From Chara braunii (lineage: Eukaryota > Streptophyta > Charophyceae > Charales > Characeae): DNA of 64,000 nucleotides. The stretch covers positions 1,081,296-1,145,295 of the forward strand of contig BFEA01000264.1 of NCBI GenBank assembly GCA_003427395.1, written 5' to 3'. A program made the position numbers and the translations under genes. Below the pieces are notes generated by a model that worked only from the letters and a program-made list of their open reading frames with translations, did not search any database and was not told where the DNA came from. How positions within the stretch are numbered: the first letter of the stretch is position 1; each line of letters starts with the position of its first letter. Positions 53,301 through 64,000 of this stretch are shown piece by piece.

Positions 53301-53954
53301 AATTGTCTACCTCTATAGTTTTGTCATTTGCGTTATTAGAAATTGTCGCACCTCTTTGATTACTTTTTTGAAACTGGTGTGTGAGTGACCTGCTGTGTTT
53401 ATTTTCCTTGTTAGAAACTTATTTTCATATGAGATGTACTTAGTTTTTTCTTTTTGTTGTTGCATTACATCTCATCTACTTCCACTTTCCCTTTGTTTTT
53501 TGTCCTTATCCACCGAAAAACAACACGTTGGTGGAATCTCATTCGTCCATACCCAATTGTGACATGGGTTCCCATCCCTCAAAGCAAGTGTCTTCTAGCC
53601 ACCAGACTTCAAATTTGAAGACATGCGAAACAATTGTACCCTACTCTGAACATTATGGTTTGTAAGGTAGGACATTAGTGCATGAAGATGACCACTCAAT
53701 CTACACAAGTAACACTATGTCATGTGCATGGTTGATACATATGATGTAGTGTTTGCTCCCTATAACATAGTTTCATTCCTTTTTGCGGGGAAAACTGACC
53801 TACGAGCTTAGATGGTTGTGCGACTTTAAGCGCCCCTTTCAATTTTTGTACTTTTCAAAGGGGTTATACACTACATTTTTAGTTTTGTCTTTCTGAATTC
53901 AGGTGCACTTTTGCTCGTTTCCTCTGTGGTCAGATATCTACTGCAACCGACGAC
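50392..53954. other. unassigned AT-rich sequence
   Basis: No supported gene. A minus-strand frame at 51,486-51,196 has a Cys-rich start (CEPSCECFVCG) and may be the N-terminal part of the gag at its left, but this is not certain. GGGGACTAAGATCT occurs twice at about 52,203 and 52,248. A T-rich and an A-rich run lie at 53,140 and 53,243-53,262. Confidence 0.45.
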
Positions 53955-54110
53955 AACTGCCTTAATGAGGAACACTCAATCAGTTCATGAGCAGAAGCGA
54001 AGTGATGGCAATTTAGCAAATGAGCAAAGAAGAACATGAGCAAAAAATCATGCACATACACATGACATGATTACGCACAGACCATGCATGTTAAATATTA
54101 TTCAAAAAAT
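53955..54110. repeat. diverged direct repeat P, left copy
   Basis: AACACTCAATCAGTTCATGAGC, AAATCATGCACATACACATG and ACATGATTACGCACA match, in order, AACACTCAATTAGTTAACGAGC, AAATCATGCAAAGACACATG and ACACGACAACTCGCACA at 59,080-59,175. The two copies lie 5.1 kb apart in the same orientation and bracket the Penelope-like RT. Confidence 0.6.
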
Positions 54111-55487
54111 ATTTCCTCCGTCCATATATGATTCTCTTTCTCCTCTCGTTCTGCCTTTTATCTCTACTACCGTACATGGCAACATGTTGCACTTAATACT
54201 GCTCGAACAACTTCTCCTTATTTATAGAATGGCGAGAGACGGTTAACGGGGACCTAAATATTCTCGGTTTTTGTTTGCAATTGCGGTGCGAATTTCGTCA
54301 AATTTTTTTAAAATAAACGATATGAGACCATAGTGCAAACATCAAAAAAGGAAACAGTAAAAAAAAAAACGAAAAAAAAAACAAAAAAACACTATGAAAC
54401 CCTAACACAAAGACACTGTCCGACTCAAAATGAAGCGTCCAACGAATTCAACAAAATGCCAACTTTTTCATTATTGATCCAAACATGTTAAAATTGCACA
54501 CATGGCGTACTTTAAAACACATATGTATCACACAAAAAGAAAAACAAGAAAAAAAGTAAAAAATCAGTACAATATGACTGTTTGAGTGCAATTCGGTGCA
54601 AAATTCGTTGAAAATAACACCCCTGGTTAACCACGTGTGAAAATGGCAGCGTAGCTTCCCTCTACGCTGTTCATTCGCACACTTAATGAAATCCTCAAAT
54701 GGTTGAAATCTCTTGAGCTCTTCAACCAATCAAAGAGACTTACACCTTGACTCCGAAGATAGATATATGTTCCTCCCTCTACGCACACACAGTGTAAGAA
54801 CCATTAATCACCCTGACCACACAATCATATTCATTGTCATGTCCAAATAATTTGTCGATTCTTCGTTAAAACTACAATTGTAACTTCATTTTACTTTCTT
54901 TGCACTTATCGATATTCCCATTATGGATACATGCGAAAAGAAAGCGTGAGATAACAAAGAGACAACAGAAGAATAACAAAAACGACAACAAAACAAAAAC
55001 CGCTCATATCCATTGTATTGGGAAAAAAACCCATCCTGGTTCGGATATAAAAAACTCGATCTTTCTGAATCATGTCTTGCCTTTCCCTTCTCGGCCTGCT
55101 CCCAAGAAACGCAAGGTATGTATTCGAATCGTTCCTGTTTCCTATTTTTCGTGTTCCCATTACTTCGCAATTTCGCACAGAAAGAGGAGGTACTTCTCCT
55201 TTCTCTACTAGGTCATGCCGATAGCTCTACCATGAAAGCAACGGTCGACCGTGCTATGCATCTCGCATTTCGGTACATATCAGCATGTTAACCCTACATA
55301 CGCATGTATGAGGCCCTTGATCCTTTCCATATTCAGTCTGATCTTCATCAAAATCGGTGTTTGTTGTTGTCGGTCGCTTCTCCATGAAGCAAACACGTAA
55401 CAAGTGCTAACCGATATTTTACCGACCGTACAACAAGAACACCACAAGGAAAGGAAAGGACATAGGGAGTCAAGAAAGAAAAGAAAG

Positions 55488-55524
<37 letters not shown>

Positions 55525-55749
55525 CTTTTTTAACTACTGAAAAAAGCGAAAACACGTAAGGAACACAATCAACAAGAAACACAAAACTCCCGACTGCACT
55601 AAAAATCAGAACCTAGGAGTAGGACCCTTCCACAATTAACGTATTACCCTTCTCAAAAAAAATTCCGTTCGGGACTCCTCCCAATGCCTCCTGACCCACT
55701 TTGTCATCAACTTTTTTCCCGTGTGTATGTATAACCAATATGAAGGAGT
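54111..55749. other. unassigned AT-rich sequence with (AT)n
   Basis: An (AT)n microsatellite lies at 55,490-55,522. Frames at 54,886-55,291 have no domain that I recognise. No gene is supported. Confidence 0.5.
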
Positions 55750-56903
55750 GCAAAAATACTATCTCTCGAATCCTTGGCCAAATTGGCTAAGGCAGTCATA
55801 AAAACCTGCGGGGTGTATCCCTAGACGTAGACCTCCGTCATTGCGAATAACATCTATACAGTGTTGAGGTTGCTGATGATGTCGCATGTTTCTCGAGTGT
55901 GGCCATTAGCACTGCCTTCTCAGTGTACGAATCGAAGTCCGAAAGAGCTTGGTATTTGCGTGTCACATTATCTCTCAATGACTTCATGTTCTTAGTCTCG
56001 TTGGTGAAACGCACTTGGACCAGATGGTCCATCACCATCATCATACCGCCGGCAACCCGCCACACGTTTTGTCCTTTATCCTTCCTCCCCGGGATTAGAT
56101 GCCGATATATGTTTCGTTGAACTTTTTAATGATCTTCTCTGTCGGCTTGTAAGAGTTTCGCTCATGTACCCAACAAATGATAGACACATTATCCACCACC
56201 CTCCCTTCTCTCACCATTTTTTTTTATCGCACTCAGTGTTGAAAAAAACTCCCTTTCTGCCATCGCACAAGTAACGGTGACCAAAATTTAGCGGGCTGCT
56301 GGTTTCCCCATCAGTATCCCTACCACTTGTGTGTAGCTGCCTCCTTACGTCGTCGGATCCAACTTTCACATAGCCCTCCTTCGTCCTCCACCTCCTAATT
56401 AGGCCACACAATGATTTCTTTCCCTTTACCATCACCTGCACATATCTGTAATTCCTTTCTTGGAAATACATCAGCAATTGTTGCACCGTGCTCCGAATTG
56501 AGGAATGAGGGATGCTATAGAACATCTCCTTAATGTCATAGCATCTCCCTAAAACTGTGTTACACCCTTCTTCGTTAAGTTGTCGGCTCGCTGTCTGCAA
56601 CAATGTTTTCAGTTATAGAACCACATTCAAATGCAATTTCCTTCCTCCTCCCATCCGTATCAGTAGGCCGTAGAAGGCCTTTGTACAATAGCTTGAAGTT
56701 ATCACGACTGGATTGGTACGTGAAAACCCTATCGGTCTCCACCTCACAAAATTTGCATCCTTCAAAATTACATCAGTCCTCCTAAGTGCGCCACGTGGTT
56801 TCCATCCCCCAATGAATTCAATACCTGTATCTTGAAAATTGGTCCTACAGTTTTGGATGATTTCGTACTCAAATTCCTCCCACATTTCGTATTCGGTGTT
56901 TGG
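55750..56903 (-). pseudogene. Penelope-like reverse transcriptase remnant
   Basis: On the minus strand, in order: NFVRWRPIGFS (early RPI motif, about 56,740), CYDIKEMFYSIPHSSI (motif A with its Asp, about 56,540), RDTDGETSSPLN (in place of a GxPMGxxxSP motif, about 56,290), and VVDNVSIICWV (in place of a YVDD motif, about 56,190). The motif spacing suits a Penelope-like element rather than a LINE or Gypsy RT. The second catalytic Asp is Asn. Stops and frame changes separate the pieces at 56,885-56,613, 56,603-56,211 and 56,065-55,838. No GIY-YIG endonuclease was recognised. The family assignment is moderately sure; RT identity is surer. Confidence 0.55.
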
Positions 56904-57111
56904 GGTGAAGGTCCTCCGAAATTAGACACGATAGAATACCGTACACACTATTGTCGTGTCTCCTATATTCCTATCAACGAGAGATAGCACCAAACCATGC
57001 AAATTTTGGGCCCACCCATTTACCTGGTTCTAAATTCATTGTATTGTCGCAGTCTGTCATTTCTGAAACCACTCCGCAACCGATGGCTCCTCTTGAGAAC
57101 ATATAACCATT

Positions 57112-57225
57112 TCCTCGTCATGTTCTTAGAGACTCCTCTAAAGAATAAGAAGCCCCTTCCTTGTCATATTCTTAGAGACTCCTCGGGGAATAGGTAGTCC
57201 CTTCCTCGTCATGTTCTTAAAGTTC
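57112..57225. repeat. 46-bp minisatellite, 2.5 units
   Basis: CTCGTCATGTTCTTAGAGAC, then CTTGTCATATTCTTAGAGAC, then CTCGTCATGTTCTTAAAG, each followed by TCCTC and CCCTTC. Confidence 0.85.
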
Positions 57226-59034
57226 CTCATGAACTTCGAAACATCATGCATTTGGCTAAAATGTGTAAGTACATGTCACTATTCTTTATAATAATCAAAA
57301 AATTGAAGTATGCGTACCACGTCGTCTGTGTGGGCATACTTTCTCTGATTATGTATAATTTCTCCCAACGAATAGTTCTGTGTCAACACGACCCATATCT
57401 CCATCTTAATAAGATTCACTAGTGTATGATGCTGCACACCTCCTTCTACCACCTTCTAAGTCACTATTCTCATCTTCGTCTTCTTAATAATATTATTGTA
57501 ATGAACTTTCATCACCACTCTTCTTCTATGGACCCATGTCTTGGTCCGTAAAACTTTATCTATCTTTAGTTTCCGGGTTTCTCCAGTTCTCTTATGTTAA
57601 ATCATTTTTGATGTTCTATATAGACTGACTAGCTTCGACATGGTCAACCCGATAAAGTGTCTAACCAACCATGGCGTTGTCAGTATCCTCTACATAAACT
57701 ATATATTTTTCTACAGTCTCGTTGTTGTTTTTTTGACCTTGTAGAATGAAATAACCTCTCTTTTTTCTACAATCCGATTCGCTTTGCGAAGCCACAATTT
57801 CCGCTGTCCGGATTTCTTTATCGTCAACCCATAAAGACTTCGGATTTTCTACCATCCATCGACCCAATGCATATCTTCCCAAACGAAAACTCAAAGACCT
57901 TGTCCTCATCATCGTGATGTTCGTCGTCCCCCCCTCCCCTCGTCATTGAGTTGTTGGTTGTCCTCAAGTGAGTTAAAAAAAAAACGTCACAACTATCCAT
58001 TCCTCTATAAAACTGTCACACCTCACTCGTTCCTTAGTTTTCCTCGTCCCTTCCTCTCCCTCCTGCCTTTCTGATATCTACTTCTACCTTTGCCCCGTAC
58101 TGTGGTATCGACTACAAATAGGCTTGGCAAAAAATATCGATTCATATATTTTTCGAAGATGAAACTGTCCAGTTAAGTGATGTGCCTAATATGTATTACC
58201 ACAAACTTGATGCACTAAATCTCCTAATCCATATGTGTAGTTATGTACACTTTCCTAACATTATCGACTGGGCTTCCTGAATGTGTTCCCTCCACCTGAA
58301 AACCAAATGTCTACTCGTACATCCGACCAATACCTTTCTAGCTAAGAGCTTACTATTATGGATATCGTCGGCTTTGTCAAGTTTAAGAATAACCAGCCAC
58401 AATCAAAGTTGTCAAAGTAATTCGTAAACCATCTAATAGTCATTTTATCCCAAGTAATACAATCGTTACGGTGATAGTCCGTTCAACAGTTAAGAAGGCA
58501 CTACCATGTGTCACATACACACGTCATTCTCCTCTTCTCCTCTTGATAAGTTGTTTCTGACTGTCTCATAGTTCCCTCACCGTGGGTGCTTCATCTTTTC
58601 TCTCCTTATTGTCGTTCTTCACCACTAGTGTCAATCGTAGGATTTTTCTTGGAGTTATAAAGTAACCGGCTGCCCTCGTTCTCATTCGTGACCTTACCAC
58701 TTGTACATGGGGTCATGTCCCCGAGCCGCTGACATCGGACTTTTGATTCTCGCTGACCTGACAGATCATCTCTCTCATTTCAGAGACTTAAAAAAATCCT
58801 TTGTATACAAGTTTCGTCTAGTATTGCATAAATTTACTCACTATCTCATCCTTTTGTGATAACCAGATCTTTATTCTTGCATAATTCTCTAAATTCCAAT
58901 ACCTTTATTCTTGACATTTCCTTAAGGCCATATATCATCTAATCCTTTGAAGTTCATTGTGGAAAATTTGTTGCCGATTTACTCACTACATGCAGGCATA
59001 AACACTGCACGTAATAAATACTGACCAGTTACTA
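57226..59034. other. unassigned AT-rich sequence
   Basis: A minus-strand frame at 57,912-57,661 (83 codons) reads RYALGRWMVENPKSLWVDD and may be an upstream part of the Penelope-like element, but no known domain was recognised. The rest shows nothing. Confidence 0.4.
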
Positions 59035-59190
59035 TACCATCTTACAGGTAGAGAATAGTTGCCTGCACGAGGGAACACTCAATTAGTTAACGAGCATAAA
59101 CACATTGATATCAAATAAAAAAGCAATACAAGAGCGATAAATCATGCAAAGACACATGACACGACAACTCGCACACCACATATATAAAAT
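59035..59190. repeat. diverged direct repeat P, right copy
   Basis: Right-hand partner of 53,955-54,110, in the same orientation, with small indels throughout. Confidence 0.6.
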
Positions 59191-61134
59191 GTGATTAAAA
59201 AATGAGTCCCTTGCTCCTCTCAGGAAAATCACAGTTACCCTAGATCTCATATACGGTATACCTAACGAATTTCATCAACCGTTATGCGCAGGATCCAAAA
59301 AATGTTTTATAAGTTTGAACATTTGGACCTCGAGCACTAGGAGGATAGAGACATGTATCATAAGCTTGTTTGAAAGAGGTACAAATAGTAGGCTTAGTTG
59401 TTTGGTAATCCACCACAATCGATGCTTAACATCGATTGTGTCGTTAGAAAAGTTAAGAGTGAACAAGCAATAATGGTTATCATGGGGTTCGCATAGGTGC
59501 TTTCACAACGTTTGTTGTACGTTGTGATGGTATGTGATTTGAGTTGAAGAGAGACTATTTGGAGATCAAGGAGTATAGCGACATTGCACGTCAAGGTGAG
59601 GGTTTTAATTTCATTAATACGGAGACACGTTTGACTCTGATCACGACATTCCTTCGCGTGATGCGCTGAATGTTGTTAGAGAACGACAAAGCAATGTGTT
59701 GCAAGGCAAACATAATGAAGGTGGTGAGAAGGCAAGCTCCAATTCGCAAAGGGTGGATGCAAATGAAGAGAATGTAGAGGGGGAAAGCAACAAAGGAGGA
59801 GAGAATCATGAAGTCGATGACAATCCTACAATCTTTGCACTATACATCTCAATACCGTACTTTATTCTCGAGAAGTGAAGTACACTAGGTCATCAAAAAA
59901 GGAGTGGGATCATCATACTTTGTGGAACAATCTCAAGTTTGAACCTTTTATTTTTTGTGGCTAGTGGAAACAAGTTGTGAGGACCGTCAATAGCGGGCGA
60001 GTTGCAATTTGCAAAAGACATAATGAAAAGTGAAATATGACACCGCATGACAGAGAGTCAAAATCTGCAACATATAGTAAAAGAAAATGACGATGCAGAT
60101 CCTGCCAGAACATCTTCAGAGGTGAAAACTTTGTTTGAGCATCTACATACTGATAAATAGTTTGAATACAATGCTCACTTTTACAGTCTAGTACATCGTA
60201 ATGAACAATCAAATGAAAAATTGAACAACTGATAACAGTCAAGGAAATTGAAAACATCAATTTGGTAAAGAAAAAAATGTAATAGTCCCATACATGATCT
60301 TAAAGTTTATGCTTGGTGAAGGGGAGGTGGCCTACAAAAAGAATACATGTGTAAACCTAGTCGATAATGTTGTTGATTCATGAGGATGTGGTCAGATAAC
60401 GTGAGGTGAGGATTCTCGTGCTTCCCATAACGTCATGGATATGATGATAGATGGAGAGAATGAGCTTGTATGTGACACACATACACAAAATTCAAATAAC
60501 GAGGACAAGGGAACTCCTGAAGTACAGAGAAACGATGAAGCCGACGAATAACGACTAAGATGATCACATAGACCTGTAGCAAGAAAAACTTCATTATGTA
60601 TATATATGCAGATACATATGTGTGTGTACATGGTATGCGGTGTATGTATATGTGGGTGTTTGTAAAACGGAGTGAGTCCGTACGGATGTCTTCATGTTAG
60701 TACGAGTGGTGGTTAGACCGTATACCTAAAATAAGTTACACAATATATGTTCATAGAGAAATCAGAATGCCACGTGCAAAAATGCATGTGAATGAAATAA
60801 TTTATAAAATGATTACCTTATTCACACAACTTTTGTTTCTATTGTATTGCACATATCGACGTTGAGCATTGCCAAGGATAAATAAAATACATGTGAATTA
60901 CATTTTGTATGTTATAAGAAACTACAAATAATGACTATATAGCCAACATGCATATATATATATTTACGTCATGAAGTTTGTTTCGTGCAATGTGCTGGTG
61001 TTCAAACCACCAGTACTTCTTAAAGTTGTTGCCGTTAACGACTCCGGATTTTAAGAAACGCACAAGCCACTACAAGAATTCCCAAATTCATTCAACAAAT
61101 ACTGGTGGTTTATTAGAAAATTTTGTATCATTAA
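59191..61134. other. unassigned AT-rich sequence
   Basis: A short acidic plus-strand frame at 59,696-59,878 (ANEENVEGESNKGGENHEVD) and another acidic stretch near 60,441-60,550 may be scraps of a gag or accessory region, but there is no domain evidence. (TA)n and TGTG tracts lie at 60,598-60,660 and 60,950-60,965. Confidence 0.4.
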
Positions 61135-62345
61135 ATAGATGTGCAGCCTGAGGTCTAGCATAGGACGACTTTCAAAACTTGCTACGACCACTATGAGTTT
61201 TTCATCATGGAGTTCAATTTAATAAATGCCCCTCTCACATTTATAAGATGCAAGGGCAATCTATTTAGAAAATGACTAGATAAGATTGCAGTTGTGTATT
61301 TAAATGGTATTTAAGTTTAGCAAGACCCTAGAAAAACATAAAGAGTACCTCCGTTTAGTCTTGAACAAGCTACGTAGAGCTAAGTTCAAGCTAAACCCGA
61401 AATAATGTGAATGGGCTAAGCGCAAAGTTCTGTATTAACGTCATATAGGTGATGGAAATAAACTTCAAAATAACACCAATAAGAACTTGGTCAATCCCGC
61501 ATACGCTAACCGAACTGCATTCGTGTTTAAAACTGACCAACTACTACATGAAGTTTGTGGGAATCTTTAGTACTATAGATGCACCTTTATGTAAACTATT
61601 GCGAAAAGAAGTTGACAATCTATGAGAATTGACAAAATAATGTACGTTTCCCTGTAAGAAACTAAAAAAATGTCGAATTGAGTATTCAGTTTATAAGATA
61701 GCTGACCCATCACTACCTTTCATCGTTACTATGAGCGCTAGTCAATATCACATTGGTGTCATGCTACAACAGAATGACTTCGAGAATATAAGCTACATGT
61801 CTCATAGGTTTCCTTTTGAAGGAAACTCTTGCACACTAGGAACATTACTTGTTAGGAAGACTTTTAAGAGTATACTCAGACCATGAGACATTTCGTGAGC
61901 TTATGACACAGATCCGTATGTCTACCAAGCTTACTAAGTGGGGAACTTAAATTGATAAATTCGACTTTGAATTGAAACCAGTTAAAGGTAAATATAATGT
62001 CGTCGCTAGCGAACTAAGTAGATGTGCTGACTTCTTTGTAGGTGTAGTCACATACTTGGATCCAGGGGTAGAACTGCAGGGAAAAATCTAGAAGACCTAT
62101 GATCAGGATAAAGTCTATAGTGAGATTATTAGAAAGGTACAGACTGCACCATATGGAGAGCTTAACTACCGTATGACTGATGTATTGCTCTTTCAGAAGA
62201 CTGATGCTTATGACAGAGTAAGACAGACTATGAGTCCCAGACAACAAAGGGGTTCGCAATCTGATCCTAGGGGGACTCGGAGGGCGATTTTGGTTGGCGA
62301 AAGACGTATGCTAACCCCCTTAGGTCCGACACATGGGTAGGTATG
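61135..62345 (+). pseudogene. Ty3/Gypsy reverse transcriptase-RNase H-integrase remnant
   Basis: Plus-strand fragments in Gypsy pol order: YDHYEFFIMEFNLINAPLTF (about 61,180), VVYLNGI in place of the YLDD catalytic box (about 61,288), KTLEKHKEYLRLVLNKLRRA and KFKLNPK (about 61,325-61,400), QYHIGVMLQQND and SYMSHRFPFEG of RNase H (about 61,745-61,825), and a weak integrase zinc-region match (QKTDAYDRVR) near 62,195. Stops interrupt every segment, and both aspartates of the YLDD box are lost (Asn and Gly). No LTR pair was identified. Confidence 0.8.
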
Positions 62346-63480
62346 AAATAAGGCTACATTCTCCATGTACAGGGTTTGAAAGTATGTCAGAGAACAAAAG
62401 TTCCACGCAACCTCCTCTAGGCTCTTAAATATATTACCCATACAATGAGGCTCATGTAACTTAGTATGTTTAAACTTTATGGATATTAAGGTTAACAGTG
62501 GAAGTGATAAGACTAACATATTTCATATATGTCATTGTCTTCTTTAACAAACTCGGTATCTTCTTCCTTCATCCCTATCTGTTTTCAAGTTCTTTCATTT
62601 CTTTTGCAATTAAATGATATTGTTATTCCTTGTGTATTTACAATTCAAAATAAGCTAGGATCGTAACATTGACATTTGTCACCAATGTTATGGTGATGGA
62701 CCAGGAGGAGCCGGAAATGAATTCGATCAATCAGGATTGCCAACCAATATAACCCAAATAGGGAGGAGGGATGCCGTAACAAAGGTGTTGCCATGTTGGC
62801 CCAACCCATGAGTGATGATGGTAGACAATTTCAGGCCACTACATATACTACTGCAGGAGGTGATAACGTAATCGTTAGCACTTCAGCCTATACGAGTCAT
62901 GGCCGAAGGCAGTAGGATGAGGTATTGCATTGCGGGAATTTGAAGCACCAGGTAAAAACCTCATCGAAACACCTTATCTGCCATCTTAAGTGTTGATGGG
63001 CGCCGAAACTCACATTGACTTAGGTGGGTATTCTGAATCCAATTCCTCACCGACTGCCTCCCTTTGATAGAATTCAGAGGAGGTGTCAAGTGGAGAGTCA
63101 GTCTCAATGTGGGTTGGGGGCTAGACTAAATAATTTGTGCCAGACACACAACCATGCACCGACAAGTTGACCCTCACAGAAGGTTATGAAAGGGGACAGG
63201 GAAAGGTCTTAGGCGGTCATGTTGTCGATGTGGCAAGGGTTCATTAGCAGTTCGAAGCCCCAACTAGCTTGACTCACCCATCAACAACACGTCGCCCTAA
63301 AAAACACATCTCGCCTCCATAATTACTCCCTACAACTCCGACTCTTCCACCCAATAGAGTCGTTTTACCAATGAAAGTAGAAAGAGCCTCATGATAAAAA
63401 ACTTGGTTGTTAGTTTTTTTCCTGGTGGAAGGGAAACCTTTGAACTGCCCTTCCAAGGTTAGGTTGACCCTCGGGTGGAT
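62346..63480. other. unassigned
   Basis: No gene recognised. Composition becomes less AT-rich after about 62,690. Possibly other parts of the Gypsy element, without readable motifs. Confidence 0.4.
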
Positions 63481-64000
63481 GCTGTGACGCCCAACCTCAC
63501 ACCCAGCACGACTTTCTGTTTCAGAGTAGGAGGGGGGTGCACGAAAGTGCGTAATAGGGGTATGGCAAGGATTTTATGAAAGTGGAGGTGGAGTCCCATG
63601 TCAGAATTGGGATCTTCGGTGCCAAGTTTCAAGGACAGAAATGCAAGTGGTTCGACATAGGACCAAATTTTCGCTTTTACCCTTTTTATAGTCGGACGAC
63701 TAGTTTCGTGAGCTTCGTCACTTGGTGCAGGTTCGTACTTGGTGCACCGAGGGAGCACAGTGGGCGTCTCTCTATATGAAGGCTTGTCGTCGACGGGTTT
63801 CGCAGATCTCAGAATCAGATGTGGAGGACCTCAGTCAGAAACTATGTTCTCGGCGCTTAGCTTCGGAACGAGTTCGCCCGAGAAACCCCGTGGACCGATA
63901 TGTGTAATACTGTTTACACTCGGAACATGGTCTTCGGGGCCAGTAAGGGGCTATCGCGTCCTAAGGGATGACTGTTAGATTGTGATAAGGAAGGAGGAGA
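63481..64000 (+). other. possible LTR or untranslated region running off the window
   Basis: TGTGACGCCCAACCTCACAC at 63,482 starts a GC-richer, non-repetitive block that continues to the window edge. The TG start and composition recall a plant Ty3/Gypsy LTR, but the other LTR and primer-binding site cannot be seen. The minus-strand frame 63,758-63,459 has no known domain. Tentative. Confidence 0.25.

Overview
This is a eukaryotic, repeat-dominated genomic window in which I find no intact host protein-coding gene. The U6 snRNA copies are of the plant type, one fragment matches plastid 23S rRNA, and the LINE and Ty3/Gypsy remnants are of plant/charophyte type. Together these point to a streptophyte, most plausibly a large-genome charophyte alga such as Chara. 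The species guess rests on remembered family resemblance and was not tested. The longest open frames are low-complexity shadows or decayed transposon genes.

Layout. 1-7.7 kb: diffuse repeat remains, including head-to-head fragments of one LINE family (4.56-6.85 kb), one of them split by a 251-bp SINE-like insertion with a 16-bp target-site duplication. 7.7-8.0 kb: a tRNA-Phe-like SINE copy followed by a U6 pseudogene. 8.1-10.7 kb: decayed low-complexity sequence. 10.98-12.64 kb: about 25 short hairpin units, each around a CATAAGTTG loop, arranged in three super-repeats whose stems stay paired despite substitutions; this is the most unusual object in the window. 13.0-20 kb: small tandem repeats and unassigned sequence. 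20.1-21.4 kb: nested inverted repeats and a large inverted duplication. 22.5-23.5 kb: a SINE with a perfect 14-bp target-site duplication, a 278-bp-spaced direct repeat and a foldback. 24-34.2 kb: microsatellites and GC- or purine-rich minisatellites, a plastid 23S fragment, a U6 chimeric retrocopy and a U6 dimer. 34.5-35.1 kb: a cluster of TIR cassettes enclosing a degenerate U6 pair.

35.9-44.4 kb: two LINEs in the same (minus) orientation, separated by a 316-base assembly gap. The first is nearly full length, with ORF1 (zinc knuckle), endonuclease, reverse transcriptase and C-terminal zinc domain, but is killed by several stops and frameshifts. 44.4-64 kb: AT-rich, low-repeat sequence with decayed Ty3/Gypsy gag-protease (minus), a Penelope-like reverse transcriptase (minus) between diverged direct repeats, and Ty3/Gypsy RT-RNase H-integrase (plus).

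How the parts relate: the LINEs supply the reverse-transcription machinery. The tRNA-derived SINE, the second SINE-like family and the U6 copies all look like non-autonomous passengers of such machinery, given their A-rich tails and 14-16-bp target duplications.
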